Made by a program: the position numbers and the translations under genes
From: Streptococcus sp. A12
Lineage (GTDB): Bacteria; Bacillota; Bacilli; Lactobacillales; Streptococcaceae
NCBI RefSeq assembly: GCF_905372335.1
Contig: NZ_CAJPOU010000063.1
Coordinates: 1 to 6,547 of the forward strand
Reading direction: 5' to 3'
DNA: 6,547 nucleotides
Shown here: piece after piece, positions 1-5,895 of the stretch
How positions within the stretch are numbered: position 1 is the first letter of the stretch
Layout: each line of letters opens with the position of its first letter
Notes under the pieces: generated by a model
The model's input: only the letters and a program-made list of their open reading frames with translations
Database searches by the model: none
What the model was told of the DNA's origin: nothing

Positions 1-434
1 AGTTCTTCTGTCTCATCCACCGCAAAACCAAACATGAGACCTTGGTCTCCTGCTCCAATCAGATCAAGTGGATCTTGGTCTGCATTTCCACGCACTTCCA
101 AGGCTTCATTAACCCCTTGGGCAATATCTGGTGACTGCTCAACAAGTGATGGGTGAACTCCCACCGTCTCTGCAGAAAAACCATACTCTGTATTGGTATA
201 ACCAATCTCTGCAATGGTATCACGAACCACACGGTTAATATCGACATAAGCATTGGTTGAAATTTCACCGAAAACATGTACTGAACCAGTATAAACAGCT
301 GTTTCAGCAGCCACGTGCGCCTCTGGATCTTGCTCTAAAATAGCATCCAAAATAGCATCTGAAATTTGGTCTGCAATCTTATCTGGATGCCCCTCAGATA
401 CAGATTCAGACGTGAATAATTTACGTTCTGACAT
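1..434 (-). CDS. metK: S-adenosylmethionine synthetase, N-terminal part (runs off the window)
   Basis: MetK makes S-adenosylmethionine from methionine and ATP in the cytoplasm. It supplies the methyl donor and links methionine supply to methylation and polyamine metabolism. The 144 complete codons visible start MSERKLFTSESVSEGHPDK; the GHPDK ATP-binding motif is at residues 15-19 (His16), and the family signature GAGDQGLMFG is at about 127-136. The start is the ATG at 434-432, with an unusually G-rich Shine-Dalgarno (AAGGGGGG) about 8 bases upstream. The full family length is close to 395-400 aa, so about 250 residues lie outside the window. The frame is intact with no sign of decay. Regulation appears double: a SAM-III riboswitch in the leader and a MET-box upstream of the promoter. 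Identification is very secure. Confidence 0.98.
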   Translation of the reverse strand, partial: MSERKLFTSESVSEGHPDKIADQISDAILDAILEQDPEAHVAAETAVYTGSVHVFGEISTNAYVDINRVVRDTIAEIGYTNTEYGFSAETVGVHPSLVEQSPDIAQGVNEALEVRGNADQDPLDLIGAGDQGLMFGFAVDETEE

Positions 435-440
435 AAAAAT

Positions 441-513
441 GTCCCCCCTTAAAAAATATTGTTATAGAGTTACAAAGAACTGGTAGATGCTTTCTACCAC
501 CTTATCGGGACCA
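441..513 (-). ncRNA. SAM-III (SMK box) riboswitch in the metK leader
   Basis: Read on the minus strand, the leader has the elements of the SMK box known from metK of Lactobacillales. They are an anti-SD strand GGTCCCGA (505-512), AAGGTGG, a hairpin with 6-bp arms (TGGTAG/CTACCA, 481-486 and 494-499) and a 7-base loop, the conserved TTTGTAAC segment just after it, and the Shine-Dalgarno GGGGGGAC (441-448), which can pair with GTCCC. In the known family, SAM binding stabilises anti-SD/SD pairing and blocks ribosome entry, so excess SAM shuts off MetK synthesis. The order and the TCCCGA and TTGTAAC cores match the Enterococcus SMK box as I remember it. The single-stranded linker between TTTGTAAC and the SD is longer here (about 20 bases). 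Confidence 0.9.
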
Positions 514-525
514 TATAACCAAACT

Positions 526-534
526 ATTATATCA
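526..534 (-). promoter_or_regulatory. metK promoter (extended -10)
   Basis: On the minus strand this reads TGATATAAT: a perfect TATAAT (526-531) preceded by TGN, an extended -10 element. A hexamer 17 bases upstream (GGAATA, 549-554) is a poor -35 match, which fits a promoter that depends on the extended -10 and an activator. The inferred transcription start is near 519, so the RNA would begin just before the riboswitch. Confidence 0.75.
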
Positions 535-560
535 CGATTTTGCACCAATATTCCTATTTT

Positions 561-596
561 TATAAAAAGAAAAAGATATAGTTTGAAACTATATCT
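561..596 (-). terminator. Possible weak terminator of the small membrane protein gene, overlapping the MET-box
   Basis: On the minus strand, AGATATAG and CTATATCT pair around a 7-base loop (574-596), and the stem is followed by TTTTCTTTTTATA (561-573). The hairpin plus T-rich tail sits 33 bases after the stop codon of the 152-aa membrane protein gene, so it could end that transcript. The stem is AT-rich with only two G-C pairs, so termination may be leaky. It shares its DNA with the MET-box. Confidence 0.5.
577..593. promoter_or_regulatory. MET-box (MetR/MtaR-type LysR regulator site) upstream of metK
   Basis: The sequence TATAGTTTGAAACTATA is a perfect 17-bp palindrome. It equals the MET-box consensus (TATAGTTTSAAACTATA) described for the MetR/MtaR regulator of methionine genes in streptococci, as I recall it. 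It lies about 58-74 bases upstream of the inferred metK start, the usual position of the main recognition site of a LysR-type activator. The regulator is not encoded in the window. Confidence 0.78.
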
Positions 597-628
597 CTTG
601 TAGTTAAACCGCTATCCATCCCTAGTCC

Positions 629-1087
629 TTACAGTAGCAAGGTTCCTATTAAGACAAGGATAGTGGAAATGATAGATGGAATTCGAAATAGAAACCAATC
701 CGGATCACCAGCTAAAAACATAGAGATGAAAAAGAAAGCTACAGAGACAAATAGAATCTCCTTACTGGCGAATATCCTTCCAATGCCAAGCAGGACTGTA
801 GCAATAATATAAGAAATCAGATGTAATCCGAAAAAGAATAGGAAGGCAATTGCCCATCCTCCGACCATCAGAGCACTGCCTATAAACAGTCCAAGATAGC
901 CGATGTTTAGGAAAAATACAAAAGTTAGAATCCCTGTATTAGGAGCAGGTTTTTCTTGGCCTTGAACCGTCATTAGTGGCTGAACTGGATTTTCTGGACC
1001 TTGTTCCATCGTTGGTGACTGAACAGCCCCCTCAGGTATATTATTATGCTCTTTGTTTGATTGATACTTTGGATCTTGATCTGTCAT
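629..1087 (-). CDS. Unrecognised four-helix membrane protein with Pro/Gln-rich N-terminal tail
   Basis: I do not recognise this 152-aa protein. The first 50 residues or so are hydrophilic and rich in Gln, Pro, Glu and Asn, with no signal peptide. Four hydrophobic segments follow at roughly 53-75, 78-103, 108-127 and 134-152, with a short acidic GDPDW loop before the last. The start ATG (1087-1085) has a strong AGGAGG ribosome site 8 bases upstream. A good promoter (-35 at 1162-1167, -10 at 1139-1144) precedes it, so it is probably expressed alone. It is transcribed divergently from the cysteine-type ABC operon, and the CmbR-type operator lies between the two. Its core faintly resembles the C-terminal end of the broken membrane gene at 4309-5804 (shared GQEKP and HLI motifs, similar helix spacing). 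Function is unknown. Confidence 0.85.
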   Translation of the reverse strand: MTDQDPKYQSNKEHNNIPEGAVQSPTMEQGPENPVQPLMTVQGQEKPAPNTGILTFVFFLNIGYLGLFIGSALMVGGWAIAFLFFFGLHLISYIIATVLLGIGRIFASKEILFVSVAFFFISMFLAGDPDWFLFRIPSIISTILVLIGTLLL

Positions 1088-1138
1088 CTTTATCCCTCCT
1101 CTTTTACAAGTTTAAGTTATTTGGCGTTTCTTACTCCT

Positions 1139-1167
1139 ATTATACCGCATTTGATGATTCATTTCAT
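1139..1167 (-). promoter_or_regulatory. Promoter of the 152-aa membrane protein gene
   Basis: On the minus strand there is ATGAAA (1162-1167), a 17-base spacer and a perfect TATAAT (1139-1144). The start point is expected near 1132, giving a leader of about 45 bases. The small inverted repeat GATGA-N6-TCATC (1153-1168) overlaps the -35 element. Confidence 0.7.
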
Positions 1168-1180
1168 CGGCTATGATGAG

Positions 1181-1207
1181 TGATAAATTTTATCTATCAT
1201 CTTGATA
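1181..1207 (+). promoter_or_regulatory. CmbR/CysR-type operator for the cysteine-type ABC operon
   Basis: The sequence reads TGATA (1181-1185), nine bases, TATCA (1195-1199), three bases, TGATA (1203-1207). This fits the TGATA-N9-TATCA-N2-4-TGATA pattern described for CmbR, the LysR-type regulator of cysteine genes in streptococci, as I recall it. The palindromic part lies at about -74 to -56 and the extra half-site at about -52 to -48 relative to the rightward start near 1255, as expected for a LysR activator. A larger imperfect inverted repeat (1175-1201, 10 of 12 arm bases matching) contains the palindrome. Confidence 0.8.
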
Positions 1208-1239
1208 AATTATCCATATTATTCAAATGATTTTTTTCG

Positions 1240-1248
1240 TGTTACAAT
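1240..1248 (+). promoter_or_regulatory. Promoter of the ABC transporter operon (extended -10)
   Basis: TGTTACAAT is an extended -10 (TGN plus TACAAT, 1243-1248). The hexamer 17 bases upstream (TATTCA, 1220-1225) matches the -35 consensus at only three positions, consistent with dependence on an activator bound at 1181-1207. The expected start is near 1255. Confidence 0.65.
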
Positions 1249-1262
1249 GACTTTATTATTTT

Positions 1263-1303
1263 CTAATCAGTAAGGTAGCATTTCTTTTTTCCTTGCTCAT
1301 TAG
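1263..1303 (+). promoter_or_regulatory. Hairpin in the leader of the ABC operon
   Basis: Arms CTAATCAGTAAGG (1263-1275) and CCTTGCTCATTAG (1291-1303) form a 13-position stem with one C-C mismatch and one G-U pair around a 15-base, T-rich loop. The stem ends directly before the AGAGGAGG ribosome site. No T-run follows the stem, so it is not a simple terminator. It may protect the 5' end or affect ribosome access; no known riboswitch class was recognised. Confidence 0.5.
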
Positions 1304-1320
1304 AGAGGAGGAAATCATTT

Positions 1321-2001
1321 TTGGATTGGTCAATTGTTGAACAATATTTTCCACTCTACCAGCAGGCCTTTTTCTTGACCTTACACATCGCTGTATGGGG
1401 AATTTTAGGTTCATTTCTTTTAGGACTGATTGTCAGTATCATCCGACATTATCGTCTACCGATTTTAAGTCAACTAGCTGGCTGTTACATCGAACTTTCT
1501 CGAAATACACCGCTCTTGATTCAGCTCTTCTTCCTCTACTTTGGCTTGCCAAGGATAGGTATCGTCCTTTCTTCAGAAGTCTGTGCAACCATTGGTCTCA
1601 TCTTTTTAGGGGGTTCCTATATGGCTGAGTCCTTCCGAAGCGGTCTAGAAGCTGTCAGTCAAACCCAGCATGAAATCGGTCTCTCCATTGGGCTAACACC
1701 CAGACAGGTCTTTCGCTATGTGATCCTACCACAAGCGACCGCAGTGGCTCTGCCTTCCTTTAGTGCCAATGTCATTTTCCTGATTAAAGAGACTTCTGTA
1801 TTCTCTGTAGTCGCTTTAGCTGACCTCATGTATGTCGCAAAAGATTTGATCGGACTCTATTACGAGACAGATATCGCCCTGACCATGTTGGTCATTGCCT
1901 ATCTACTTCTCTTACTACCGATTTCACTTCTCTTTAGTTGGATAGAAAGGAGATTACGCCATGCAGGATTCGGGAATTCAAGTACTCTTTCAGGGAAATA
2001 A
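1321..2001 (+). CDS. Polar amino-acid ABC transporter permease (first of two), probably cysteine
   Basis: This 226-aa integral membrane protein belongs to the His/Glu/Gln/Arg/opine permease family and would form one half of the transport channel in the cytoplasmic membrane. Visible landmarks are the RNTPLLIQLFFLYFGLP segment (61-77), typical of the family, and the EAA-type coupling loop at about 118-139 (EIGLSIGLTPRQVF...LPQA) that docks on the ATPase. Hydrophobic helices lie near 16-40, 65-82, 86-100, 145-170 and 185-207. Length is normal. The start is TTG at 1321, supported by GAGGAGG 9 bases upstream; no better in-frame ATG exists nearby. The gene overlaps the next permease by 41 bases, indicating translational coupling. 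The cysteine assignment comes from the operator and the binding protein, not from this gene. Confidence 0.93.
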   Translation: MDWSIVEQYFPLYQQAFFLTLHIAVWGILGSFLLGLIVSIIRHYRLPILSQLAGCYIELSRNTPLLIQLFFLYFGLPRIGIVLSSEVCATIGLIFLGGSYMAESFRSGLEAVSQTQHEIGLSIGLTPRQVFRYVILPQATAVALPSFSANVIFLIKETSVFSVVALADLMYVAKDLIGLYYETDIALTMLVIAYLLLLLPISLLFSWIERRLRHAGFGNSSTLSGK

Positions 2002-2638
2002 TCTCCTTCGGATACTCCAAGGCTTGAGCGTAACCATTGGGATTTCCATTATCTCTGTCTTCCTATCCATGATCCTTGGAACTTTACTCGGAATCGTGAT
2101 GACTTCTCATTCAAAAGTCATTCGTCTGCTCACTCGCTTTTATCTGGAATTCATTCGGATCATGCCCCAGTTGGTCTTGCTCTTTATCGTATACTTCGGT
2201 TTGGCCCGCAATTTCAACATAAACATTTCTGGTGAAAGTTCAGCCATTATCGTCTTTACCCTTTGGGGAACGGCTGAGATGGGGGATTTGGTTCGAGGGG
2301 CCATCACTTCTCTTCCAAAACATCAGTTTGAAAGTGGACAAGCCTTAGGATTAAGCAAGGTTCAACTATACCGATACATTATCATCCCACAGGTTCTCAG
2401 ACGATTGCTTCCACAAGCTATTAACCTGATTACCCGTATGATTAAGACAACCTCCTTAGTGGTCCTCATCGGGGTTGTAGAAGTTACCAAGGTCGGCCAA
2501 CAAATCATCGATAGCAACCGCCTGACCATCCCAAACGCTTCTTTTTGGATTTATGGAACCATTTTAGTCTTGTACTTTATTGTCTGCTTCCCTATTTCCA
2601 AATTAGCAGGACAGTTAGAAAACCACTGGAGGAATTAA
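1961..2638 (+). CDS. Polar amino-acid ABC transporter permease (second of two), probably cysteine
   Basis: This 225-aa protein is the partner of the upstream permease, so the channel is probably a heterodimer. It has the same fold: hydrophobic segments near 22-48, 60-82, 93-108, 155-175 and 196-216, a family segment IRIMPQLVLLFIVYFGLAR (65-83), and the EAA loop at 123-144 (FESGQALGLSKVQLYRY...IPQ). It starts at the ATG at 1961 with AAAGGAG 8 bases upstream, inside the end of the preceding gene. The stop (2636-2638) is one base before the ATPase start, whose GGAGG ribosome site lies inside this gene. The four genes are therefore tightly packed and almost certainly one transcript. Confidence 0.93.
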   Translation: MQDSGIQVLFQGNNLLRILQGLSVTIGISIISVFLSMILGTLLGIVMTSHSKVIRLLTRFYLEFIRIMPQLVLLFIVYFGLARNFNINISGESSAIIVFTLWGTAEMGDLVRGAITSLPKHQFESGQALGLSKVQLYRYIIIPQVLRRLLPQAINLITRMIKTTSLVVLIGVVEVTKVGQQIIDSNRLTIPNASFWIYGTILVLYFIVCFPISKLAGQLENHWRN

Positions 2639-2639
2639 T

Positions 2640-3398
2640 ATGTCTGAAACCATTTTAGAAATTAAAGACCTAAAAAAATCCTTTGGAGACACTCCTATCC
2701 TCCAAGGACTTTCCCTCAAGGTTCAAAAAGGGGAGGTCGTGGTGGTCTTGGGGCCTTCTGGTTGTGGTAAGAGTACCCTCCTTCGTTGTATCAACGGCTT
2801 AGAAACTATCCAAGCTGGCGATATCATCTTGGATGGTCAATCCATTACCAAAAACCAAAAAGACTTCCACCTGGTCCGACAAAAGATTGGGATGGTCTTC
2901 CAAAGTTATGAACTCTTCCCCCATTTAGACGTCCTCCAAAACTTGATTCTTGGTCCTACAAAAGCTCAAGGACGAGCTAAAGAGGAAGTCATCAAGGAAG
3001 CAGAAAAGTTACTGGAACGGGTCGGTCTCTTAGAGAAGAAACATAGCTACGCAAGACAGTTGTCTGGTGGACAGAAGCAACGGGTAGCCATCGTCCGCTC
3101 CCTCCTCATGCATCCAGAAATTATCCTCTTCGATGAAGTGACAGCCTCTCTAGACCCTGAGATGGTCCGGGAAGTCCTAGAACTCATCAACGACCTGGCC
3201 CAAGAAGGACGGACCATGATTCTGGTGACCCACGAGTTACAGTTCGCACAAGCCATTGCCGATCGGATCATTTTCTTGGATCAGGGTAAAATTGCTGAAG
3301 AAGGAAGTGCTCACTCCTTCTTTACCAACCCACAAACCCAACGAGCACAAGAATTTTTAAATGTATTTGACTTTAGCCAATTTGGCTCATATCTATAA
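2640..3398 (+). CDS. Amino-acid ABC transporter ATP-binding protein, probably cysteine
   Basis: This 252-aa cytoplasmic ATPase powers the importer. All core motifs are present: aromatic A-loop Phe15, Walker A GPSGCGKST (38-46), Q-loop Gln88 in MVFQSYELFPH, signature LSGGQ (141-145), Walker B IILFDE (161-166), D-loop SLD (170-172) and switch His198. The sequence after Walker B is DEVTASLDPE rather than the usual DEPTSALDPE, and the stretch after the signature reads VAIVRSL instead of the common ARAL pattern. These are mild variants that keep the catalytic residues. Length is normal for the polar amino-acid (GlnQ/HisP) subfamily. GGAGG sits 7 bases before the ATG. It follows the permeases directly and precedes the binding protein gene by 11 bases. 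Confidence 0.96.
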   Translation: MSETILEIKDLKKSFGDTPILQGLSLKVQKGEVVVVLGPSGCGKSTLLRCINGLETIQAGDIILDGQSITKNQKDFHLVRQKIGMVFQSYELFPHLDVLQNLILGPTKAQGRAKEEVIKEAEKLLERVGLLEKKHSYARQLSGGQKQRVAIVRSLLMHPEIILFDEVTASLDPEMVREVLELINDLAQEGRTMILVTHELQFAQAIADRIIFLDQGKIAEEGSAHSFFTNPQTQRAQEFLNVFDFSQFGSYL

Positions 3399-3409
3399 AG
3401 GAGATTTTT

Positions 3410-4267
3410 ATGAAATTCATTAAACCAATTTTAGTTCTTTTTACCTTCGCTCTCGCTTTGCTCTTTATCACTGCATGTGGCTCTAGCAAGTCATCATCTT
3501 CTTCTACCGGCTCTAAAGCTCGTACCATTGAAGAAATCAAGAAAAGTGGCGAGCTTCGTATCGCAGTCTTTGGAGACAAAAAACCTTTTGGTTATGTTGA
3601 TAATGATGGATCATACCAAGGTTACGATATCGAATTAGGAAACCAATTAGCTAAAGACCTTGGTGTCAAACCGAAATATGTATCAGTGGATGCGGCTAAC
3701 CGTGCGGAATACTTAATCTCTAATAAAGTGGATATCACCTTAGCCAACTTCACTGTAACAGATGAGCGTAAGAAACAAGTAGACTTTGCCCTTCCTTACA
3801 TGAAGGTTTCACTCGGTGTCGTGTCTCCTAAAGATAAGGTCATCACAGATGTGAAACAATTGGAAGGAAAAACCTTGATCGTAACCAAGGGAACTACTGC
3901 TGAAACCTACTTCGAAAAGAACCATCCAGAAGTGAAACTTCAAAAATATGACCAATACAGCGATGCCTATCAAGCTCTCCTAGATGGACGTGGCGATGCC
4001 TTCTCAACAGACAACACAGAAGTTCTTGCCTGGGCCCTTGAAAACAAAGGATACGAAGTTGGAATTACTTCACTTGGTGATCCAGATACGATCGCACCAG
4101 CGGTTCAAAAAGGAAACAAAGAACTCCTCGATTTCATTAACGATGACATTAAAAAGCTTGGAAAAGAAAACTTCTTCCACAAAGCTTATGAAAAAACTCT
4201 TCACCCAACCTACGGCGATGTTGCAAAAGCGGATGACCTCGTTGTTGAAGGTGGCGAAGTGAAATAA
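3410..4267 (+). CDS. Substrate-binding lipoprotein, family 3, CjaA-like (probably cysteine)
   Basis: This 285-aa extracellular lipoprotein captures the amino acid and delivers it to the permeases. The N-terminus is a lipoprotein signal: charged MKFIK, hydrophobic core, lipobox ITAC with the lipidated Cys23, then a Ser-rich tether (24-35). The family 3 solute-binding domain spans about 45-265. Segments such as RIAVFGDKKPFGYVD, DAANRAEYLISNKVDITLAN, VDFALPYMKVSLGV and the end KADDLVVEGG resemble, as I recall it, Campylobacter CjaA, a structurally characterised cysteine-binding protein. Combined with the CmbR-type operator, this makes cysteine the best guess, with cystine or a related amino acid possible. 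The start ATG has AAAGGAG 6 bases upstream. The gene ends the operon and is followed by a terminator. Confidence 0.93.
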   Translation: MKFIKPILVLFTFALALLFITACGSSKSSSSSTGSKARTIEEIKKSGELRIAVFGDKKPFGYVDNDGSYQGYDIELGNQLAKDLGVKPKYVSVDAANRAEYLISNKVDITLANFTVTDERKKQVDFALPYMKVSLGVVSPKDKVITDVKQLEGKTLIVTKGTTAETYFEKNHPEVKLQKYDQYSDAYQALLDGRGDAFSTDNTEVLAWALENKGYEVGITSLGDPDTIAPAVQKGNKELLDFINDDIKKLGKENFFHKAYEKTLHPTYGDVAKADDLVVEGGEVK

Positions 4268-4272
4268 CAAAT

Positions 4273-4304
4273 AAAGACTCTATCGCAATGATAGAGCCTT
4301 TTTT
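4273..4304. terminator. Terminator between convergent transcripts, probably bidirectional
   Basis: CTCTATC (4278-4284) and GATAGAG (4290-4296) pair around GCAAT, extended by flanking AAAG/CTTT with one mismatch. TTTTTT follows on the plus strand; on the minus strand the stem is followed by the weaker T-rich CTTTATTTG. It lies 10 bases after the binding-protein stop and 5 bases after the end of the convergent broken gene. Confidence 0.85.
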
Positions 4305-4308
4305 CTTG

Positions 4309-5804
4309 TCAAAAACTGTTTTTCTTAGTATCCTTTGGTCGTTTCACCCAAAAGAAAGTACCTAGTAGGACATCGATGGCTAAACAGACAGAGAGGACCT
4401 GTAGTGGCCACAGCAAGCCATAAACAGCTGATAGCCCGTAGAAAATACATGCAGAAGCCCAAAAGATTCGAGAATCTATCGCCAAAGCGAACTGGGTTGA
4501 GACAAAGCCGATGGTGAATAGGATCAAATGGATACTCGTTGCATAAAAAATTATGAAGGCAAAAGGGCCGGTTAAGATGAGTCCGACGAAGCCCAAGCCA
4601 TAATAAGTAAGACCGAGCCATTTTGGAAGAGCAAAGAGATAAGAATAAAGAGACGATGCATTTCCTTCAGTGGTTAATTCACCGTTAACAGGCTCTCTAG
4701 AGGTCTCAAGTGACTGCTGGCTATTGTTTTATCTTGCTCAACCGTCATATCCACTGTAGGTTTCTCCTGCCCAGCCTCTAAGTCCTTTGTTACAACTCCT
4801 TCTCCCCTGTCGCCCGATTGGTTCCCAAATAACATAACAAGAGGAGCGATGACTAATTTTTCTTTCATCAAGACGAATACATTAGGATGGCCGTATCGTT
4901 TTGGGTAAGAAAGTAAATCGGACAATAAGGAAGAAGATTCCTTATTTCCGGAGATTACTTCGTCTGAGCTTCTTTGACTTTCTAACCGCTCACCTGCCTC
5001 TTCTTCATTTCCACATGCAGCACCTTCTTGGTCCGAAAGGGAGCTTGACCGAGTCCCAAAGAGCTCTGCAAACTTTCCTTCTGTCTATATACCAAATAAA
5101 GGGAAATGACAGAATGGTAAAAAGGAATGGGTGCAGTCGTCTTTAAAACAAGGAGGTCTAGCATGACAGAAGAGAGATAGTAACAACCATAAAGGCAACT
5201 GAGCACAAATAGGACCTTCTGATTCTTAATGATGAGGAAACTAGACAACAAGATGATAAGCAGGACTTCTTGATCCACACCTTCAAATAATCTCCAGTAA
5301 AAGTCAGATTTTGAATGATCCAATATATTCCACAAGCGTAGGACAACAGGAATCCGATCTACCAATTGTAAGATACTGATCCCCAAGGAAACCAACGGAA
5401 CGATTGGATACCAGGTTCCTTCCTGACCAACCAAAGAACGAAGACGAGGCCACTCCACCTTATTAATCATTATCAAGACAATCGCTAAGGTTGGAAGTTG
5501 AGAAAGTCTCATCACCACCTCCGTACCAAACAAAGCAATAGGAACCTCTTGTGGCCAAAAGATGCTGAGAACTAGGAAGAGAGCGTATATAAGAAGCCCT
5601 TCCTGCTTCCCCTGGTCTTTCCAGATTTTTACTGTGAGAAAGAACTTGAATAAGTAGCCATAAAAGAATCTGAAGGATTGACAACCAGATGATAGAGGGA
5701 TTCTCTCCATTTCCAGGCTCTCCGGATAAGAGCATAAATACTTGAAAAAGAGCTCCAAGAACCTGGACTAGTAAGAGAATGAGGTAGCAAATTTTACGGT
5801 TCAT
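4309..5804 (-). pseudogene. Large multi-pass membrane protein gene broken by three frameshifts
   Basis: I do not recognise the family. The minus strand holds four successive open segments that read as one protein of about 498 residues once three single-base shifts are allowed. Segment 1 starts at ATG 5804 (GGAAGGAG 6 bases upstream) with MNRKICYLILLL and two hydrophobic helices. Segment 2 (to about 5076) has about seven hydrophobic stretches. Segment 3 (about 5074 to 4728) is a hydrophilic Glu/Ser/Gly-rich linker containing one short hydrophobic patch. Segment 4 (to the TGA at 4309-4311) has four helices and a Lys-rich tail. The breaks map to near 5609-5630 (one extra base), 5074-5076 (one missing) and 4727-4730 (one missing), each at a short homopolymer. 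Neighbouring genes are intact, so real decay is likelier than read error. It has no promoter of its own visible and probably follows comEB transcription. Confidence 0.75.
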
Positions 5805-5895
5805 CACAATCTCCTTCCTCTAGACGAATCAGTGAAGCGTGAACCAAAAAACGAGCTTTCTTTTTAATTGTAGCTAGTGAGACAACAAGCCATTC
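5794..5895 (-). other. 33-codon open stretch between comEB and the broken membrane gene
   Basis: Immediately after the comEB stop codon the same frame stays open for 33 codons, beginning EWLVVSLATIKKK and ending RLEEGDCDEP. Its stop (5794-5796) overlaps the start of the next gene by 11 bases, the arrangement of translationally coupled genes. There is no ATG; the only plausible start is a TTG at 5847-5845 without a clear ribosome site. It may be the surviving 3' end of a lost gene, or chance. No family recognised. Confidence 0.3.

Noticed and set aside
976..1176. Plus-strand open frame of 66 codons across the start of the membrane protein gene and its promoter
   Set aside because: It is antisense to a gene with a strong ribosome site, crosses that gene's promoter, has no ribosome site of its own and no recognisable protein character.
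1203..1213. A second complete CmbR site formed by GATAAATTATC
   Set aside because: The short inverted repeat GATAA-A-TTATC includes the third half-site, but no further TATCA/TGATA half-sites follow at the required spacing.
1255..1320. T-box or other riboswitch controlling the cysteine-type ABC operon
   Set aside because: The leader is only about 65 bases, lacks the T-box sequence and has no terminator/antiterminator pair; only a simple hairpin is seen.
3047..3271. Minus-strand open frame inside the ATPase gene
   Set aside because: It is an antisense shadow of the conserved signature and Walker B region, where codon choice alone keeps the opposite frame open.
4273..4304. Reading this repeat as a transposon end or attachment site
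   Set aside because: The stem-loop with a T-run lies between two converging gene ends, which is fully explained as a terminator; no target duplication or integrase is present.
4724..4731. Programmed -1 frameshift at GATAAAAC in the broken membrane gene
   Set aside because: The direction of shift fits, but there is no X-XXY-YYZ slippery heptamer in frame and no clear stimulatory structure; two further shifts in the same gene argue for decay.
4674..4925. An 83-codon minus-strand frame as an independent gene
   Set aside because: Its frame is open well upstream of the TTG start (to about 5084) and joins the linker of the large membrane protein; there is no ribosome site at the start.
4335..5146. 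Plus-strand open frames (4335-4517 and 4901-5146) antisense to the broken membrane gene
   Set aside because: Both have basic, low-complexity-like translations, no ribosome sites, and lie opposite the reconstructed membrane protein, whose helix pattern explains the DNA better.
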